DNA of 64,000 nucleotides from Rubrivivax sp. (GCA_020852865.1 JADYZZ010000053.1:22359-86358), one strand, 5' to 3'. Shown: positions 54,792-64,000, numbered from the stretch's first letter. Notes: generated from the letters alone by a model not told the origin. Program-made: numbers and translations.

Positions 54792-55828
54792 GTTCGCATC
54801 CGCTTGCCGAGCACGAAACGGCGCAGCTGCGTTGCCAGATCGTCCTGCGCCAGCAGCGTCGCGCGCCAATCCCGCAGTGCGGCCTGCCAGCGCGGCCACA
54901 GCGCGGCCGGAGGCAGCCCCGGCCAGGGCGCCAGGCCGTTCCAGGCGCGCATCAGCGCGGCGGCCGCGGCCGGCAGCGCCAGCCGCGCCAGCAGGGCTTC
55001 GACCTTGGCGCGGTGCGCGCCGTCGTGCTGCGGGTAGGCCTGCCAGACGAACGGGGCGCCGGCCCAGACGGCGCGCACGAGCGAGTCCTCGCCGCGCACG
55101 AAGTTCAGATCGGCGCTCCACAGCAGGCGGTCGTAGCCGCGCTGGTCGAGCCAGGGCAGACGCAGCGTGCGCGTTGCCGGCGGCAGCGCGGCGTCGTCCA
55201 CCTGGGCCTGCGCCGCCCCGGGCGTGAGCAGCAGCAGCGTCGGCGCGGCGGCGAGGTCGCGCAGCAACGCCGGCAGTGCGGCGTTGGCGTAGCAGAACAG
55301 GCTCACCACCCGCTCGCCCGGACGCGGCGTCGCGCCCTGCGCGGCCAGCCAGGGCGCGCGCTCGAAGGCCGAGCGCTCGGCAGCGACAGCGTCCTCGCGC
55401 AGCAGCCCGCCGGTGCGCGGCGTGAAGCCGGGGTAGAAGAACCACTTGGTCTGCCCGTCGCGCTGCGGCGAGGGCAGGCCGTGCGAGCGCTCGACGTAGT
55501 CCTCGGCGCTCAGGTACTCGAGGTTGATCCACACCGGCGGGCGCGCCGCCGCGCGCATGGCAGCGACGAATGCGTCCGGCGGATCGCAGCCGAAGGCCTC
55601 GACCACGACGTCGCCCGGCAGGGCCGGGCCCGGCCAGTGCAGCAGCTCGACGCCGCCGTTGCCCCGCGTGCCGCCCGGCGCCATCCAGGCCAGCGCCGCG
55701 TGGTCGTCGAGCACGAGCCGGACCGCGTCGCCGCGCGCCGCCAGCTGGGCGGCCAGGCGCCAGCACACGCCGGCGTCGCCGTAGTTGTCGACGACGCGGC
55801 CGAAGATGTCCCAGCGCAGCGCGCCCAT
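54788..55828 (-). CDS. earP: EF-P arginine 32 rhamnosyltransferase EarP
   Basis: A 346-residue GT-B inverting glycosyltransferase (DUF2331). The dTDP-rhamnose-type N-terminal motif [21 protein letters not shown] is present, with the catalytic Asp in DNYGD, and the C-terminal nucleotide-binding region reads [27 protein letters not shown]. It modifies Arg32 of the EF-P encoded next to it. The stop TAG lies inside the CTAG end of the inserted element. Start at ATG 55828, 33 bp from the divergent uvrC start. Confidence 0.95.
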   Translation of the reverse strand: MGALRWDIFGRVVDNYGDAGVCWRLAAQLAARGDAVRLVLDDHAALAWMAPGGTRGNGGVELLHWPGPALPGDVVVEAFGCDPPDAFVAAMRAAARPPVWINLEYLSAEDYVERSHGLPSPQRDGQTKWFFYPGFTPRTGGLLREDAVAAERSAFERAPWLAAQGATPRPGERVVSLFCYANAALPALLRDLAAAPTLLLLTPGAAQAQVDDAALPPATRTLRLPWLDQRGYDRLLWSADLNFVRGEDSLVRAVWAGAPFVWQAYPQHDGAHRAKVEALLARLALPAAAAALMRAWNGLAPWPGLPPAALWPRWQAALRDWRATLLAQDDLATQLRRFVLGKRMRT

Positions 55829-55861
55829 CGCGCGATTATCGAAGGCGCGACAATCCTGCCC

Positions 55862-57994
55862 GTGAGCAAGCCGCCGCGTGAGCCCGCCGATGCGACCGCC
55901 GCCGATGCGGCCGCCGCCGATGCGGCCGCCGCCGTGGCGACCGCCGCCGGTGCCGGCAGCGCGGCCGACACGGCCGCCCCATCCGACGCCGGGGGCGTGC
56001 GCGCGCGGCTGCTCGCGGAAGTGGCGACGCTGCCCGGCCTGCCCGGCGTCTACCGCTGGTACGACGCCGCCGGCAACGTGCTCTACGTGGGCAAGGCGCG
56101 CAGCCTCAGGAAGCGCGTGGCGAGCTACCTGCACCGCGCGCACGACGGCACGCGCATCGGCCAGATGGTGGCACGCATCGCGCGGCTCGAGACGACGGTC
56201 GTGCGCAGCGAGGCCGAGGCGCTGCTGCTCGAGAACAACCTCATCAAGACGCTGGCGCCGCGCTTCAACATCCTGTTTCGCGACGACAAGAGCTACCCGT
56301 ACCTCAAGCTGGTGACGCACGAGTTCCCGCGCGTCGCCTACTACCGCGGCGCGGTCGACCGCCGGCACCGCTACTTCGGCCCCTATCCGAATTCGTGGGC
56401 GGTGAAGCAGACGATCGAGCTCGTGCAGAAGGTGTTCCGGCTGCGCACCTGCGAGGACACGGTGTTCGCCCACCGCACGCGGCCCTGCCTGCTCTACCAG
56501 ATCGGGCGCTGCAGCGCGCCCTGCGTGGGCTTCATCGGCGCGGCCGACTACGCGCGCGACGTGGCCGACGCCGAGCGCTTCCTGCGCGGCGATGCCGCGG
56601 AGGTGATCGCCGACCTGCAGGCGCAGATGATGCAGCTGGCCGAGACGCTTGCGTTCGAGAAGGCCGCGGCCGTGCGCGACCGCATCGGCTCGCTGGCGCG
56701 CGTGCTGCACCAGCAGGCGGTGGAAGCGAGCAGCCTGTCGGCAGCCGACAAGGACGTCGACATCCTCGCCGTGAAAGCGGCCGGCGGCCGCGCCTGCGTC
56801 AATCTGGCGATGGTGCGCGGCAGCCGCCACCTGGGCGACCGTGCCTACTTCCCGAGCCACGTCGACGAAGGGGCCGCGCTGCGCGCCGAGCGCGACGAAG
56901 CGGGCGGCGCGGGCGGTACGGGCGACGTGCCCGATGCCGCGGGCGCAGCCGCCGCGCCCGAGGTGGCCGTGCTCGAGGCCTTCGTCGCCCAGCATTACCT
57001 CGCGCACGCGCTGCCGCCGCAGCTCGTCACCAGCCATGCGGTGAGCGCTGCGCTGCTCGATGCGCTCGCCGAGCATGCCGGCACGCGCCTGCGCGCGACG
57101 CACCAGCCGCGCGAGCAGCGCCGCATCTGGCTCGAGATGGCCGCGCGCGGCGCGGAGCTGGCGCTGGCGCGCCTGCTGGCCGAGGAGGGCTCGCAGCAGC
57201 AGCGCACGCGCGCGCTGCTCGAAGCGCTCGACCTCGACCTGACCGATCCGGCCGCGCTGCGCGTCGAGTGCTTCGACGTCAGCCACACCGGCGGCGAGGC
57301 GACGCAGGCCTCGTGCGTGGTCTACGAGGACCACCGCATGCAGAGCGCGCAATACCGGCGCTTCAACATCGAGGGCATCAAGGGCGGCGACGACTGCGCG
57401 GCGATGCGGCAGGTGCTGGCGCGCCGCTATGCCCGCCTGGCCGAAGCCGTGGCCGCGGGCCGCAGCGACGACGACGGCCGGAGCGACGCGACACCGCCTC
57501 CCGCCCAGGCCGATGCGAAGGCGCGGCGCGCGCGCGGCCCCGCGCGCCTGCCCGATCTCGTGCTCGTCGACGGCGGCCGCGGGCAGGTCGCGGCGGCGCG
57601 CGAGGTGTTCGAGGAGCTCGGCCTCGACATCGGCCTCATCGTCGGCGTCGAGAAGGGCGCGGGACGCAAGGTCGGGCTCGAGGAGCTGGTGTTCGCCGAC
57701 GGGCGCGCCAAGATCTCTCTCGGGCATGATTCGGCCGCGCTGATGCTGGTGGCGCAGATCCGCGACGAGGCACACCGTTTCGCCATCACCGGCATGCGCG
57801 CGCGACGCGCCGGCGTGCGCACCGGCGGCAGCCGTCTCGAGGAGATCCCGGGCGTGGGGCCGCGCAAGCGTGCGCGGCTGCTGCAGCGCTTCGGCGGCGT
57901 GCGCGGCGTGGCCGGCGCCGGCGTGGCCGACCTGGCGAGCGTCGAAGGTATTTCGAAGGAACTGGCCGAGGAGATCTATCGTGCCATGCACTGA
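55862..57994 (+). CDS. uvrC: Excinuclease ABC subunit C
   Basis: A 710-residue UvrC, longer than the usual 610. The GIY-YIG nuclease is at about 50-130 ([30 protein letters not shown]), the UvrB-binding region at about 240 and the RNase-H-like C-terminal nuclease at about 430-600 ([20 protein letters not shown]), then a helix-hairpin-helix pair ([20 protein letters not shown]). Extra length comes from a 45-residue Ala/Asp repeat at the N-terminus and Ala-rich inserts. The GTG start at 55862 includes the repeat; a start nearer residue 45 cannot be excluded. Incises damaged DNA in nucleotide excision repair. Confidence 0.94.
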   Translation: MSKPPREPADATAADAAAADAAAAVATAAGAGSAADTAAPSDAGGVRARLLAEVATLPGLPGVYRWYDAAGNVLYVGKARSLRKRVASYLHRAHDGTRIGQMVARIARLETTVVRSEAEALLLENNLIKTLAPRFNILFRDDKSYPYLKLVTHEFPRVAYYRGAVDRRHRYFGPYPNSWAVKQTIELVQKVFRLRTCEDTVFAHRTRPCLLYQIGRCSAPCVGFIGAADYARDVADAERFLRGDAAEVIADLQAQMMQLAETLAFEKAAAVRDRIGSLARVLHQQAVEASSLSAADKDVDILAVKAAGGRACVNLAMVRGSRHLGDRAYFPSHVDEGAALRAERDEAGGAGGTGDVPDAAGAAAAPEVAVLEAFVAQHYLAHALPPQLVTSHAVSAALLDALAEHAGTRLRATHQPREQRRIWLEMAARGAELALARLLAEEGSQQQRTRALLEALDLDLTDPAALRVECFDVSHTGGEATQASCVVYEDHRMQSAQYRRFNIEGIKGGDDCAAMRQVLARRYARLAEAVAAGRSDDDGRSDATPPPAQADAKARRARGPARLPDLVLVDGGRGQVAAAREVFEELGLDIGLIVGVEKGAGRKVGLEELVFADGRAKISLGHDSAALMLVAQIRDEAHRFAITGMRARRAGVRTGGSRLEEIPGVGPRKRARLLQRFGGVRGVAGAGVADLASVEGISKELAEEIYRAMH
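55887..55946 (+). repeat. uvrC: Four in-frame 15-bp repeats in the uvrC N-terminus
   Basis: Three copies of CCGATGCG(A/G)CCGCCG and one diverged copy, encoding Ala/Asp-rich pentads ahead of the nuclease domain. A length-variable site is possible. Confidence 0.85.
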
Positions 57995-58514
57995 GCGCGT
58001 GCAGCCGCCGACCCGCGGCGCGGCACCGTCGCGCGCGGCGACGCGCCGTGCGCTGCTGCTCGGCGCCCTGCTCGGCGCCATCGGCGCGGGCCCGTTCGGG
58101 CTGTCGGGCTGCGCGACGCGCGCGCCGACACCGCCCGGCGCCGCGCCGGCACCGGGCGCGGCCAGGCCGTCGGCGCCGCAGGCGGCGCGCAGCTGGGACG
58201 AATTCAGGCACAACGCCGGCCTGCGCCTGGTGGCCGCGCAGCCGGCGCGCGCGTACACCGGGGCGGTGCCCGACGTGCTGTTCGGCATCCCGATCATCGA
58301 GACCGAGCTCAACGCCGACGGCACGATCCGCGGCATCGTCGTGCTGCGCCGTCCGAGCAATCCCGCGGCGGCCGACACCGTGCAGCTGGCCGTCGACGCC
58401 ATCCGCCGCGCCGCGCCGTACGGCGACATGACGCGCCTGCCCAGGCCGTGGAAGTGGGTCGAGACCTTCCTCTTCAACGACGCGCGTCAGTTCAAGCCGC
58501 GTTCGCTCGATTGA
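57981..58514 (+). CDS. Putative lipoprotein with TonB-C-like end
   Basis: A protein of about 177 residues with an Arg-rich N-terminus, a hydrophobic stretch and lipobox FGLSGCATR, then a Pro/Ala-rich linker and a C-terminal domain of about 100 residues ([37 protein letters not shown]) that recalls TonB C-terminal folds. No known function is recognised. GTG 57981 overlaps uvrC by 14 nt; a GTG at 57999 is an alternative. It sits between uvrC and pgsA, a position also seen for related genes in Burkholderiales as far as I recall. Confidence 0.6.
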   Translation: MPCTERVQPPTRGAAPSRAATRRALLLGALLGAIGAGPFGLSGCATRAPTPPGAAPAPGAARPSAPQAARSWDEFRHNAGLRLVAAQPARAYTGAVPDVLFGIPIIETELNADGTIRGIVVLRRPSNPAAADTVQLAVDAIRRAAPYGDMTRLPRPWKWVETFLFNDARQFKPRSLD

Positions 58515-58531
58515 ACACGCAGCCCGCGACG

Positions 58532-59098
58532 ATGTTCCTCACCATCCCCACGCTGCTGACCTGGGCGCGCATCGCCGCGATCCCGCTCATCCTGGCGGTG
58601 TTCTACCTGCCCTGGACGACGGCGACGCAGAACCTGATCGCGACCGTGCTGTTCGTGCTGTTCGCGCTCACCGACTGGCTCGACGGCTGGCTGGCGCGCA
58701 AGCTGCACCAGACCTCGGCCTTCGGCGCCTTCCTCGATCCGGTGGCCGACAAGTTCCTCGTCTGCGCCAGCGTGCTCGTGCTCGTTCACCTCGGGCGCGT
58801 CGACGTGTTCGTCGCGCTCATCATCATCGGCCGCGAGATCGCGATCTCGGCGCTGCGCGAGTGGATGGCGCAGATCGGCGCCGCGGCCAGCGTGGCCGTG
58901 CACATGGTGGGCAAGGCCAAGACGATGGCGCAGATGGTCGCGATCCCGTTCCTGCTCTACGACGGCCGCCTGTTCGGCCGCATCGACACCCGTGCCTGGG
59001 GCGTGGTGCTGATCTGGCTGGCTGCCGTGCTGACGATCTGGTCGATGGCCTACTACTTGCGCCGGGCTGTGCCCGAGATCCGGGCGCGCGCGCGATGA
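58532..59098 (+). CDS. pgsA: CDP-diacylglycerol-glycerol-3-phosphate 3-phosphatidyltransferase
   Basis: A 188-residue membrane enzyme of phosphatidylglycerol synthesis. The CDP-alcohol phosphotransferase signature DWLDGWLARKLHQTSAFGAFLDPVADK is complete in its acidic residues. Several membrane helices follow. ATG 58532 starts at the usual MFLTIPTLLTWARI; a TTG at 58511 overlapping the previous stop is possible. The stop overlaps the next gene's ATG (ATGA). Confidence 0.94.
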   Translation: MFLTIPTLLTWARIAAIPLILAVFYLPWTTATQNLIATVLFVLFALTDWLDGWLARKLHQTSAFGAFLDPVADKFLVCASVLVLVHLGRVDVFVALIIIGREIAISALREWMAQIGAAASVAVHMVGKAKTMAQMVAIPFLLYDGRLFGRIDTRAWGVVLIWLAAVLTIWSMAYYLRRAVPEIRARAR

Positions 59099-59988
59099 GC
59101 GGGCCCGCGCCCGGCGCGGCCGCGCCGCATGCCGCGCTGCTGGCCGCGATGCCGGGCGTGTTCGTCCTCATCTGGAGCACGGGCTTCGTCGTCGCGCGTC
59201 TGGGCATGCCGCACGCTCCGGCGCTCGGCTTCCTCGCCTGGCGCTACGCCCTGTCGATCCTCGCCTTCTGGCTCTGGGTGCGCTGGGCACGCGCCGCCTG
59301 GCCGGCGCGCGCGCAGTGGCCGCACCTGGCGGTGACGGGGTCGCTGATGCACGCCGGCTACCTGGGCGGCGTGTGGCTGGCCGTCAAGCACGGCATGGGC
59401 GCGGGGACCTCGGCGCTCATCGTCGGCCTGCAGCCGCTGCTGACGGCGCTGTGGATCAGCGCGACCGGGCAGGAGCACCGTGTGCGCGCGCACCAGTGGC
59501 TCGGGCTCGTGCTCGGTCTGGCCGGTCTCGTGCTCGTCGTCTGGCGCAAGCTCGGCGTCGGCGAGGTGGGCGCGTTCAACTTCGCCTGCGCGCTCGTCGC
59601 GCTCGTCTCGATCACCGTCGGCACGCTGTACCAGAAGCGCTTCGTGCGGCCCTGCGACGTGCGCAGCGCCAATGCGGTGCAGCTGCTGGCGGCGCTCGCC
59701 GTCACGCTGCCCCTGGCCTGGCTCGAGGGCGGTGCGTTCGACCTGCAGCCCGCGCTGGTGGGCGCCATGGCCTGGTCGGTGCTCGGGCTCACGCTCGGCG
59801 GCAGCTCGCTGCTGTACCTGCTGATCCAGCGCGGCGCCGCGATGCGCGTGACGAGCCTGATGTACCTGGTGCCGCCGTGCACCGCGCTGCTCGGCTGGCT
59901 GCTGTTCGACGAGGCGCTGGGCCTGCTCGTGCTCGCCGGTCTGGCGCTCGCCGCGCTCGGCGTCGCGCTCGTCGTGCGCCGGCGCTGA
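59095..59988 (+). CDS. EamA/DMT-family transporter
   Basis: A 297-residue ten-helix drug/metabolite transporter. The first half has VFVLIWSTGFVVARLGMPHAPALGFLAWRYALS, the second half SSLLYLLIQRGAAMRVTSLMYLVPPCTALLGWLLFDEAL, the two EamA repeats. Substrate unknown. Translationally overlapped with pgsA by 4 nt. Confidence 0.87.
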   Translation: MSGPAPGAAAPHAALLAAMPGVFVLIWSTGFVVARLGMPHAPALGFLAWRYALSILAFWLWVRWARAAWPARAQWPHLAVTGSLMHAGYLGGVWLAVKHGMGAGTSALIVGLQPLLTALWISATGQEHRVRAHQWLGLVLGLAGLVLVVWRKLGVGEVGAFNFACALVALVSITVGTLYQKRFVRPCDVRSANAVQLLAALAVTLPLAWLEGGAFDLQPALVGAMAWSVLGLTLGGSSLLYLLIQRGAAMRVTSLMYLVPPCTALLGWLLFDEALGLLVLAGLALAALGVALVVRRR

Positions 59989-60021
59989 ACGCCTTCCCTG
60001 CACCCGACGGAGGAGTGAGAG

Positions 60022-61113
60022 ATGACCACGCACCGCATCGCCGCGATCGCCGGCGACGGCATCGGCCGCGAAGTGATGCCCGAAGGCCTGCGCGTGCTCG
60101 ATGCCGCGGCACGCCGCTTCGGCGTCGCGCTCGAGGTCGACGCGTTCGACTTCGCGAGCTGCGCCTACCACGAGCGCCACGGCACGATGATGCCGGCCGA
60201 CTGGAAGGAGCGCATCGGCGGCCACGATGCGATCTTCTTCGGCGCGGTCGGCTGGCCGGCCACGGTGCCCGACCATGTGTCGCTGTGGGGCTCGCTGCTG
60301 AAGTTCCGGCGCGAGTTCGACCAGTACGTCAACCTGCGCCCGGCGCGCCTGATGCCCGGCGTGCGCTCGCCGCTGGTCGACCGCGCCGGCCAGCCGCTGG
60401 CGCCCGGCGCGATCGACATGTGGATCGTGCGCGAGAACACCGAGGGCGAGTACTCGAGCGTCGGCGGGCGCATGTACGAGGGCAGCGACCGCGAGATCGT
60501 GATGCAGCAGACCATCATGTCGCGCCACGGCGTCGACCGCGTGCTCGCGTTCGCCTTCGAGCTGGCGGCTTCGCGGCCGCGCCGCAAGCTCACCTCGGCC
60601 ACCAAGAGCAACGGCATCGCGATCACGATGCCGTACTGGGACGAGCGCGTCGAGGCCATGGCCCGCGCCTACCCGCAGGTGGCGGTGGATCGCTTCCACA
60701 TCGACATCCTGTGCGCGCACTTCGTGCAGCGCCCGCAGCAGTTCGACGTCGTCGTCGCGAGCAACCTGTTCGGCGACATCCTGTCCGATCTCGGCCCGGC
60801 CTGCACCGGCACGATCGGCATCGCGCCTTCGGCCAACCTGAACCCGACGCGCGCGTGGCCCAGCCTGTTCGAGCCGGTGCACGGCTCGGCGCCCGACATC
60901 GCCGGCCAGGGCGTCGCCAACCCGATCGGCCAGATCTGGAGCGCGGCGCTGCTGTTCGACTTCCTCGGCCGGCGCGACGCGCACGACGCGGTGCTGGCGG
61001 CGATCGAGGCCGTGCTCGCCGACCGCGAGGCGCCGCGCACGCCCGACCTGGGCGGCCATGCGGGCACCACGGACGTCGGCCGCGCCATCGCCGAGACGGT
61101 GCAACGCGGCTGA
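60022..61113 (+). CDS. Tartrate dehydrogenase/decarboxylase-like enzyme
   Basis: A 363-residue beta-decarboxylating dehydrogenase. It has AGDGIGREVMPEGLRVL, the substrate-binding R-x-x-x-x-x-x-x-x-R layout in FRREFDQYVNLRPAR, IVRENTEGEYSSVGGRMYEG, DILCAHFV and SNLFGDILSDLGP (Mg-binding Asp). The HGSAPDIAGQGVANPIGQIWSAALLFDFLG ending matches tartrate dehydrogenase (TtuC) rather than isopropylmalate dehydrogenase. It may also act on malate. GAGGAGTGAGAG precedes the ATG. Confidence 0.85.
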   Translation: MTTHRIAAIAGDGIGREVMPEGLRVLDAAARRFGVALEVDAFDFASCAYHERHGTMMPADWKERIGGHDAIFFGAVGWPATVPDHVSLWGSLLKFRREFDQYVNLRPARLMPGVRSPLVDRAGQPLAPGAIDMWIVRENTEGEYSSVGGRMYEGSDREIVMQQTIMSRHGVDRVLAFAFELAASRPRRKLTSATKSNGIAITMPYWDERVEAMARAYPQVAVDRFHIDILCAHFVQRPQQFDVVVASNLFGDILSDLGPACTGTIGIAPSANLNPTRAWPSLFEPVHGSAPDIAGQGVANPIGQIWSAALLFDFLGRRDAHDAVLAAIEAVLADREAPRTPDLGGHAGTTDVGRAIAETVQRG

Positions 61114-61298
61114 AGGGGCTGCCGCGGCGCGCGCACGGATGCACGCACGACGGCGGCGCAGCGGCCCTAGAATCGCGCCTTCGCGCGGCCGGGCCTTGCC
61201 GCCATCGGCGCGGCGGACGGCAGGGGCGGCCGCCGGCCGGGGTGCCGGTGCCGCAGCACGAATCGAAGATCGATCCACCTCGAGAGGGGGGCAGTGGC

Positions 61299-61571
61299 GT
61301 GAACAAGAGTGAACTGATCGAACACATCGCCGTTCAGGCCGACGTGTCCAAGGCCGCCGCCGGCCGCGTCCTCGAGGCGATGCTGGGCGCGGTGAAGACG
61401 ACGCTCAGGAAAGGCGGCTCGGTCACGATCACCGGCTTCGGCACCTTTGCTGCGAGCAAGCGTGCGTCGCGCACCGGACGCAATCCGCGTACCGGCGCGC
61501 CGATCAAGATCAAGGCCGCGCGCGTCGTCAAGTTCCGCCCCGGCAAGGGGCTCAAGGACGGCGTGCGGTAG
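61299..61571 (+). CDS. hupB: HU-family DNA-binding protein
   Basis: A 90-residue HU protein: MNKSELIEHIAVQADVSKAAAGRVLEAML at the N-terminus (encoded with a GTG start) and the arm/signature GFGTFAASKRASRTGRNPRTG. Packs and bends DNA. GAGAGGGGGG upstream supports GTG 61299. A TAGAAT about 125 bp upstream (61169-61174) may be its -10 box. Directly followed by tRNA-Val. Confidence 0.93.
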   Translation: MNKSELIEHIAVQADVSKAAAGRVLEAMLGAVKTTLRKGGSVTITGFGTFAASKRASRTGRNPRTGAPIKIKAARVVKFRPGKGLKDGVR

Positions 61572-61625
61572 CGGCGCGCAGAGTCGGCCGCGGCGGGCGT
61601 GCAGGCGCGCGCGCCACGGCGTGCC

Positions 61626-61701
61626 GGGTGCTTAGCTCAGCCGGTAGAGCGGCGCCCTTACAAGGCGTAGGTCGGCGGTTCGAACCCGTCAGCACCCACC
61701 A
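61626..61701 (+). tRNA. tRNA-Val (anticodon UAC)
   Basis: The 76-nt cloverleaf has acceptor stem GGGTGCT/AGCACCC, D arm GCTC-GAGC, anticodon loop CTTACAA with anticodon TAC, and the T loop GGTTCGAACC-type. The CCA end is encoded. Confidence 0.95.
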
Positions 61702-61821
61702 CGGCGCACTACAATCGCGCGGCATTGCGCGCGGCCGCCGCTGCGGCAGCGGCGGCCGTGCAGGGCCGGCAGCGAAGCCGCCGGTTGGGTGGCGCCGGCG
61801 GCACGACCGCCGGCGGGCGAG

Positions 61822-61845
61822 GCGAACCGCGGTTCGCTTTTTTTT
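61822..61845 (+). terminator. Strong Rho-independent terminator after hupB/tRNA-Val
   Basis: The perfect palindrome GCGAACCGCGGTTCGC is followed by eight T. It lies 121 bp after the tRNA-Val gene and 46 bp before ppiD, so it should stop hupB/tRNA transcription; a ppiD promoter must lie after it or be attenuated by it. Confidence 0.85.
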
Positions 61846-61891
61846 CGGCCGGATGCGGCGCCGCGCGCCGCTCCGGCGAAGGTGATCCGAG

Positions 61892-63787
61892 ATGTTCGAT
61901 TTCGTCCGCAACCACTCCAAGCTCACGCTGGCCTTCCTGCTGCTGCTGATCATTCCGTCGTTCATCTTCTTCGGCATCGAGGGCTACTCGCGCTTCACCA
62001 GCGGTGCCAACGAGACCGTGGCCAAGGTGGGCGGGCACGCGATCACGCGCGCCGAATGGGACCAGGCCCAGCAGCGTCTGCTCGAGCGCGTGCGCCGCCA
62101 GCCGGGCGCCGACACGGCGGCGTTCGACACGCCCGAGGCGCGCCTGCAGACGCTGGACGCGCTGGTGCGCGAGCGCACCTTGCTTGCGGCGGCGCAGGAC
62201 ATGCACCTGGCGCCCTCGGACGCGCGGCTGCAGCGCCTGTTCGCGAGCGACCCGCAGTTCGCCGCCCTGCGCAACCCGGACGGCTCGGTGAACCGCGAGA
62301 TCCTGTCGCTGCAGGGCATGAACTCGGAGATGTTCGCCGCCCAGCTGCGCCAGGACTACGCGATGCGCCAGGTGCTGGCCGGCGTCGAGCAGTCGACGCT
62401 GGCGCCGGCGGGCGACGCCGAGCGTGCGCTCGACGCGCTCTTGCAGCGCCGCGAGATCCAGTACCAGCGCTTCGAAGCCGCCGCCTACGCGGCCAAGGTC
62501 GCGCCGAGCGACGCCGACATCGAGGCCTACTACAAGGCGCACGAGGCCGAGTTCCGCGCGCCCGAGCAGGCGCAGATCGAATACGTGGTGCTCGACTTCG
62601 ACGTGCTGGGCAAGGGCGTCACGGTCAGCGAGGCCGATGCGCGCAAGTACTACGACGCCAACGCCGCGCGCTACACCACGCCCGAGGAGCGCCGCGCCAG
62701 CCACATCCTGGTGAAGGCCGACAAGGACGTACCGGCGGCCGAGCGCGCCAAGGCCAAGGCCAAGGCCCAGGCGCTGCTCGAGCAGGCGCGCAAGGATCCG
62801 GCCGCCTTCGCCGAGCTGGCCCGCAAGAACTCCGACGACACGGGCTCGGCTGCCAACGGCGGCGACCTCGACTTCTTCGGCCGCGGCGCCATGGTCAAGC
62901 CCTTCGAGGATGCCGTCTTCGGCCTCCAGCCCGGCCAGCTGAGCGGGGTCGTCGAGAGCGATTTCGGCTACCACATCATCAAGCTCACCGGTGTGCGCGG
63001 CGGCGAACGCAAGCCCTTCGATCAGGTCAAGGGCGAGATCGAATCCGAACTGCGCAAGGAACTGCTGGCCAAGCGCTGGCCCGAGGCGGCCGAGCAGTTC
63101 ACCAACACCGCGTACGAGCAGCCCGACAGCCTGCAGCCGCTCGTCGACAAGTTCAAGCTCGACAAGCGCAGCGCCACCGTGCAGCGCCAGCCGGCGCCCG
63201 GCGCCACCGGCGCGCTCGCCTCGGCCAAGCTGCTCGATGCCGTCTTCTCGGCCGACGCCCTGCGCAACAAGCGCAACACCGACGCCGTCGAGGTCGGTCC
63301 GAACCGGCTCGCGGCGGCCCACGTGATCGCCTACCAGCCCGTACGCACGCTGCCGCTGGCCGAGGTGAAGGAGCGCGTGCGCGCCAGCGTCGTCGTGCAG
63401 CAGGCCGCCGCGCTGGCGCGCAAGGACGGCGAGGCGCGCCTGGAGGCGCTGCGCAAGGCGCCTGCCGAGAGCCTGCCGGCGACGGCGGTGATCTCGCGCG
63501 CGCAGGCCGCGGGCGTGCCGCGCCAGGTGCTCGACGCCGTGCTGCGCGCCGACGCAGCCAAGCTGCCGGCACTGCTCGGCGTCGACCTGGGCGCGGCCGG
63601 CTACGACGTCGTGCGCGTGATCAAGGTGCTGCCGCGCGAAGCGGCACCGGGCGGCGACGCCGGGCTGCGCCGCCAGTACGCGCAGGCCTGGGGCGCAGCC
63701 GAGGCCGAGGCCTATCTGGCCGCGCTCAAGAAGCGCTACAAGGCCGAGATCCTGCCGGCCGCACGCGCCGCTTCGGCCGCGAACTGA
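61892..63787 (+). CDS. ppiD: Periplasmic folding chaperone/peptidyl-prolyl isomerase PpiD (SurA-N type)
   Basis: A 631-residue inner-membrane-anchored chaperone. One N-terminal helix (LTLAFLLLLIIPSFIFFGIEGY) anchors it, a SurA-N-like helical domain follows (about 40-240), then a parvulin domain at about 265-365 (ASHILVKAD, GGDLDFFGRGAMVKPFEDAVFGLQPGQLSGVVESDFGYHIIKL). It helps fold outer-membrane proteins leaving the Sec machinery. The hupB - tRNA-Val - ppiD order is typical of Burkholderiales. Confidence 0.93.
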   Translation: MFDFVRNHSKLTLAFLLLLIIPSFIFFGIEGYSRFTSGANETVAKVGGHAITRAEWDQAQQRLLERVRRQPGADTAAFDTPEARLQTLDALVRERTLLAAAQDMHLAPSDARLQRLFASDPQFAALRNPDGSVNREILSLQGMNSEMFAAQLRQDYAMRQVLAGVEQSTLAPAGDAERALDALLQRREIQYQRFEAAAYAAKVAPSDADIEAYYKAHEAEFRAPEQAQIEYVVLDFDVLGKGVTVSEADARKYYDANAARYTTPEERRASHILVKADKDVPAAERAKAKAKAQALLEQARKDPAAFAELARKNSDDTGSAANGGDLDFFGRGAMVKPFEDAVFGLQPGQLSGVVESDFGYHIIKLTGVRGGERKPFDQVKGEIESELRKELLAKRWPEAAEQFTNTAYEQPDSLQPLVDKFKLDKRSATVQRQPAPGATGALASAKLLDAVFSADALRNKRNTDAVEVGPNRLAAAHVIAYQPVRTLPLAEVKERVRASVVVQQAAALARKDGEARLEALRKAPAESLPATAVISRAQAAGVPRQVLDAVLRADAAKLPALLGVDLGAAGYDVVRVIKVLPREAAPGGDAGLRRQYAQAWGAAEAEAYLAALKKRYKAEILPAARAASAAN

Positions 63788-63861
63788 TCGCGCGCGCTGC
63801 GCGCCCGGGCTGCAGCGCACGAGGCACCGGCCGTGCAAGGGCCGGCCCGAAGGCCCGTCGC

Positions 63862-63867
63862 TATAAT
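63862..63867 (+). promoter_or_regulatory. -10 box of tRNA-His promoter
   Basis: A perfect TATAAT lies 14 bp before the tRNA-His gene. The -35 region at 17-bp spacing (GGGCCG) does not match consensus. A GC hairpin (GGCCGGCCCGAAGGCC) lies just upstream and may end ppiD transcription. Confidence 0.6.
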
Positions 63868-63881
63868 CGGCGCCCGCGACG

Positions 63882-63957
63882 GTGGCTGTAGCTCAGTTGG
63901 TAGAGTCCCAGATTGTGATTCTGGTCGTCGTGGGTTCGAGTCCCATCAGCCACCCCA
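63882..63957 (+). tRNA. tRNA-His (anticodon GUG)
   Basis: The acceptor stem is GTGGCTG/CAGCCAC with discriminator C and encoded CCA; the base before the stem is G (63881), which supplies the G-1 typical of tRNA-His. The anticodon loop ATTGTGATT carries GTG. Confidence 0.95.
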
Positions 63958-64000
63958 TCCCAGCGTTTCATCAGGTCCCATGCCGGACCGAACTTCCCGC

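Noticed and set aside
54788-58477. 1229-residue minus-strand ORF extending earP across uvrC
   Set aside because: Only 54788-55828 has EarP motifs; the rest is antisense to uvrC and the lipoprotein gene.

Overview
The window is a very GC-rich chromosomal segment from a betaproteobacterium, most likely of the order Burkholderiales. Evidence for this is a neighbouring earP (EF-P arginine rhamnosyltransferase) and efp whose product has Arg at position 32, the order hupB - tRNA-Val - ppiD, an ntrB/ntrC pair, a uvrC - lipoprotein - pgsA run, and a Lys-rich 71-residue protein beside rpiA. All functions are read from motifs and protein composition by eye; no database search was possible.

Layout. (1) 1-3491: end of ntrB, ntrC, then xthA and a membrane-anchored c-type cytochrome on the minus strand. 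(2) 3727-26970: a 23 kb block with every gene on the plus strand, many overlapping by 4-17 nt, with no recognisable regulator, transposase or integrase. It encodes an AtzG/GatC-like small subunit plus amidase, a RidA-family protein, two SDR dehydrogenases, two paralogous branched-chain-type binding proteins around an amidohydrolase_2 enzyme, a complete LivHMGF-type ABC transporter, a three-subunit molybdenum hydroxylase (FAD, 2Fe-2S, Mo), a rhodanese, a metallo-beta-lactamase-fold protein with an altered metal motif, two tandem ferritin-like diiron proteins (one with a complete ligand set, one degenerate), an orphan Bug/TctC binding protein, a UbiD-family decarboxylase and an acyl-CoA synthetase. 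It reads by eye as less GC-extreme than its flanks and ends 2 bp from the folA stop. I read it as a catabolic island for an unidentified, probably nitrogen-containing (hetero)aromatic acid or amide; this is the best candidate for an undescribed system here.

(3) 26973-38189: folA-thyA, an MsbA-type exporter, a degenerate GGDEF protein, an ATPase/FtsX-type permease/AttH-lipocalin operon, an SDR, yceH and two hotdog thioesterases. (4) 38448-48167: scoAB (3-oxoacid CoA-transferase), a lipoprotein-type gamma-glutamyltransferase and an RND efflux operon in the order outer-membrane factor, adaptor, pump. A 21-copy octanucleotide array (42011-42178) separates the transferase from the efflux operon, and a related three-copy octamer lies at the scoB stop. 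(5) 48193-63957: pyrD, rpiA, mnmC coupled to a HDOD (DUF3445) protein, a VOC protein, efp, a 275-bp MITE-like inverted-repeat element that supplies the earP stop codon, earP, uvrC, pgsA, an EamA transporter, a tartrate-dehydrogenase-like enzyme, hupB, tRNA-Val, a strong terminator, ppiD and tRNA-His.

The flanks are ordinary housekeeping DNA: nitrogen regulation, nucleotide synthesis, DNA repair, translation and envelope quality control. The island supplies uptake, amide hydrolysis, hydroxylation, oxidation, decarboxylation and CoA activation functions, and scoAB at 38.4 kb would be a plausible but unproven route for 3-oxoacid end products.
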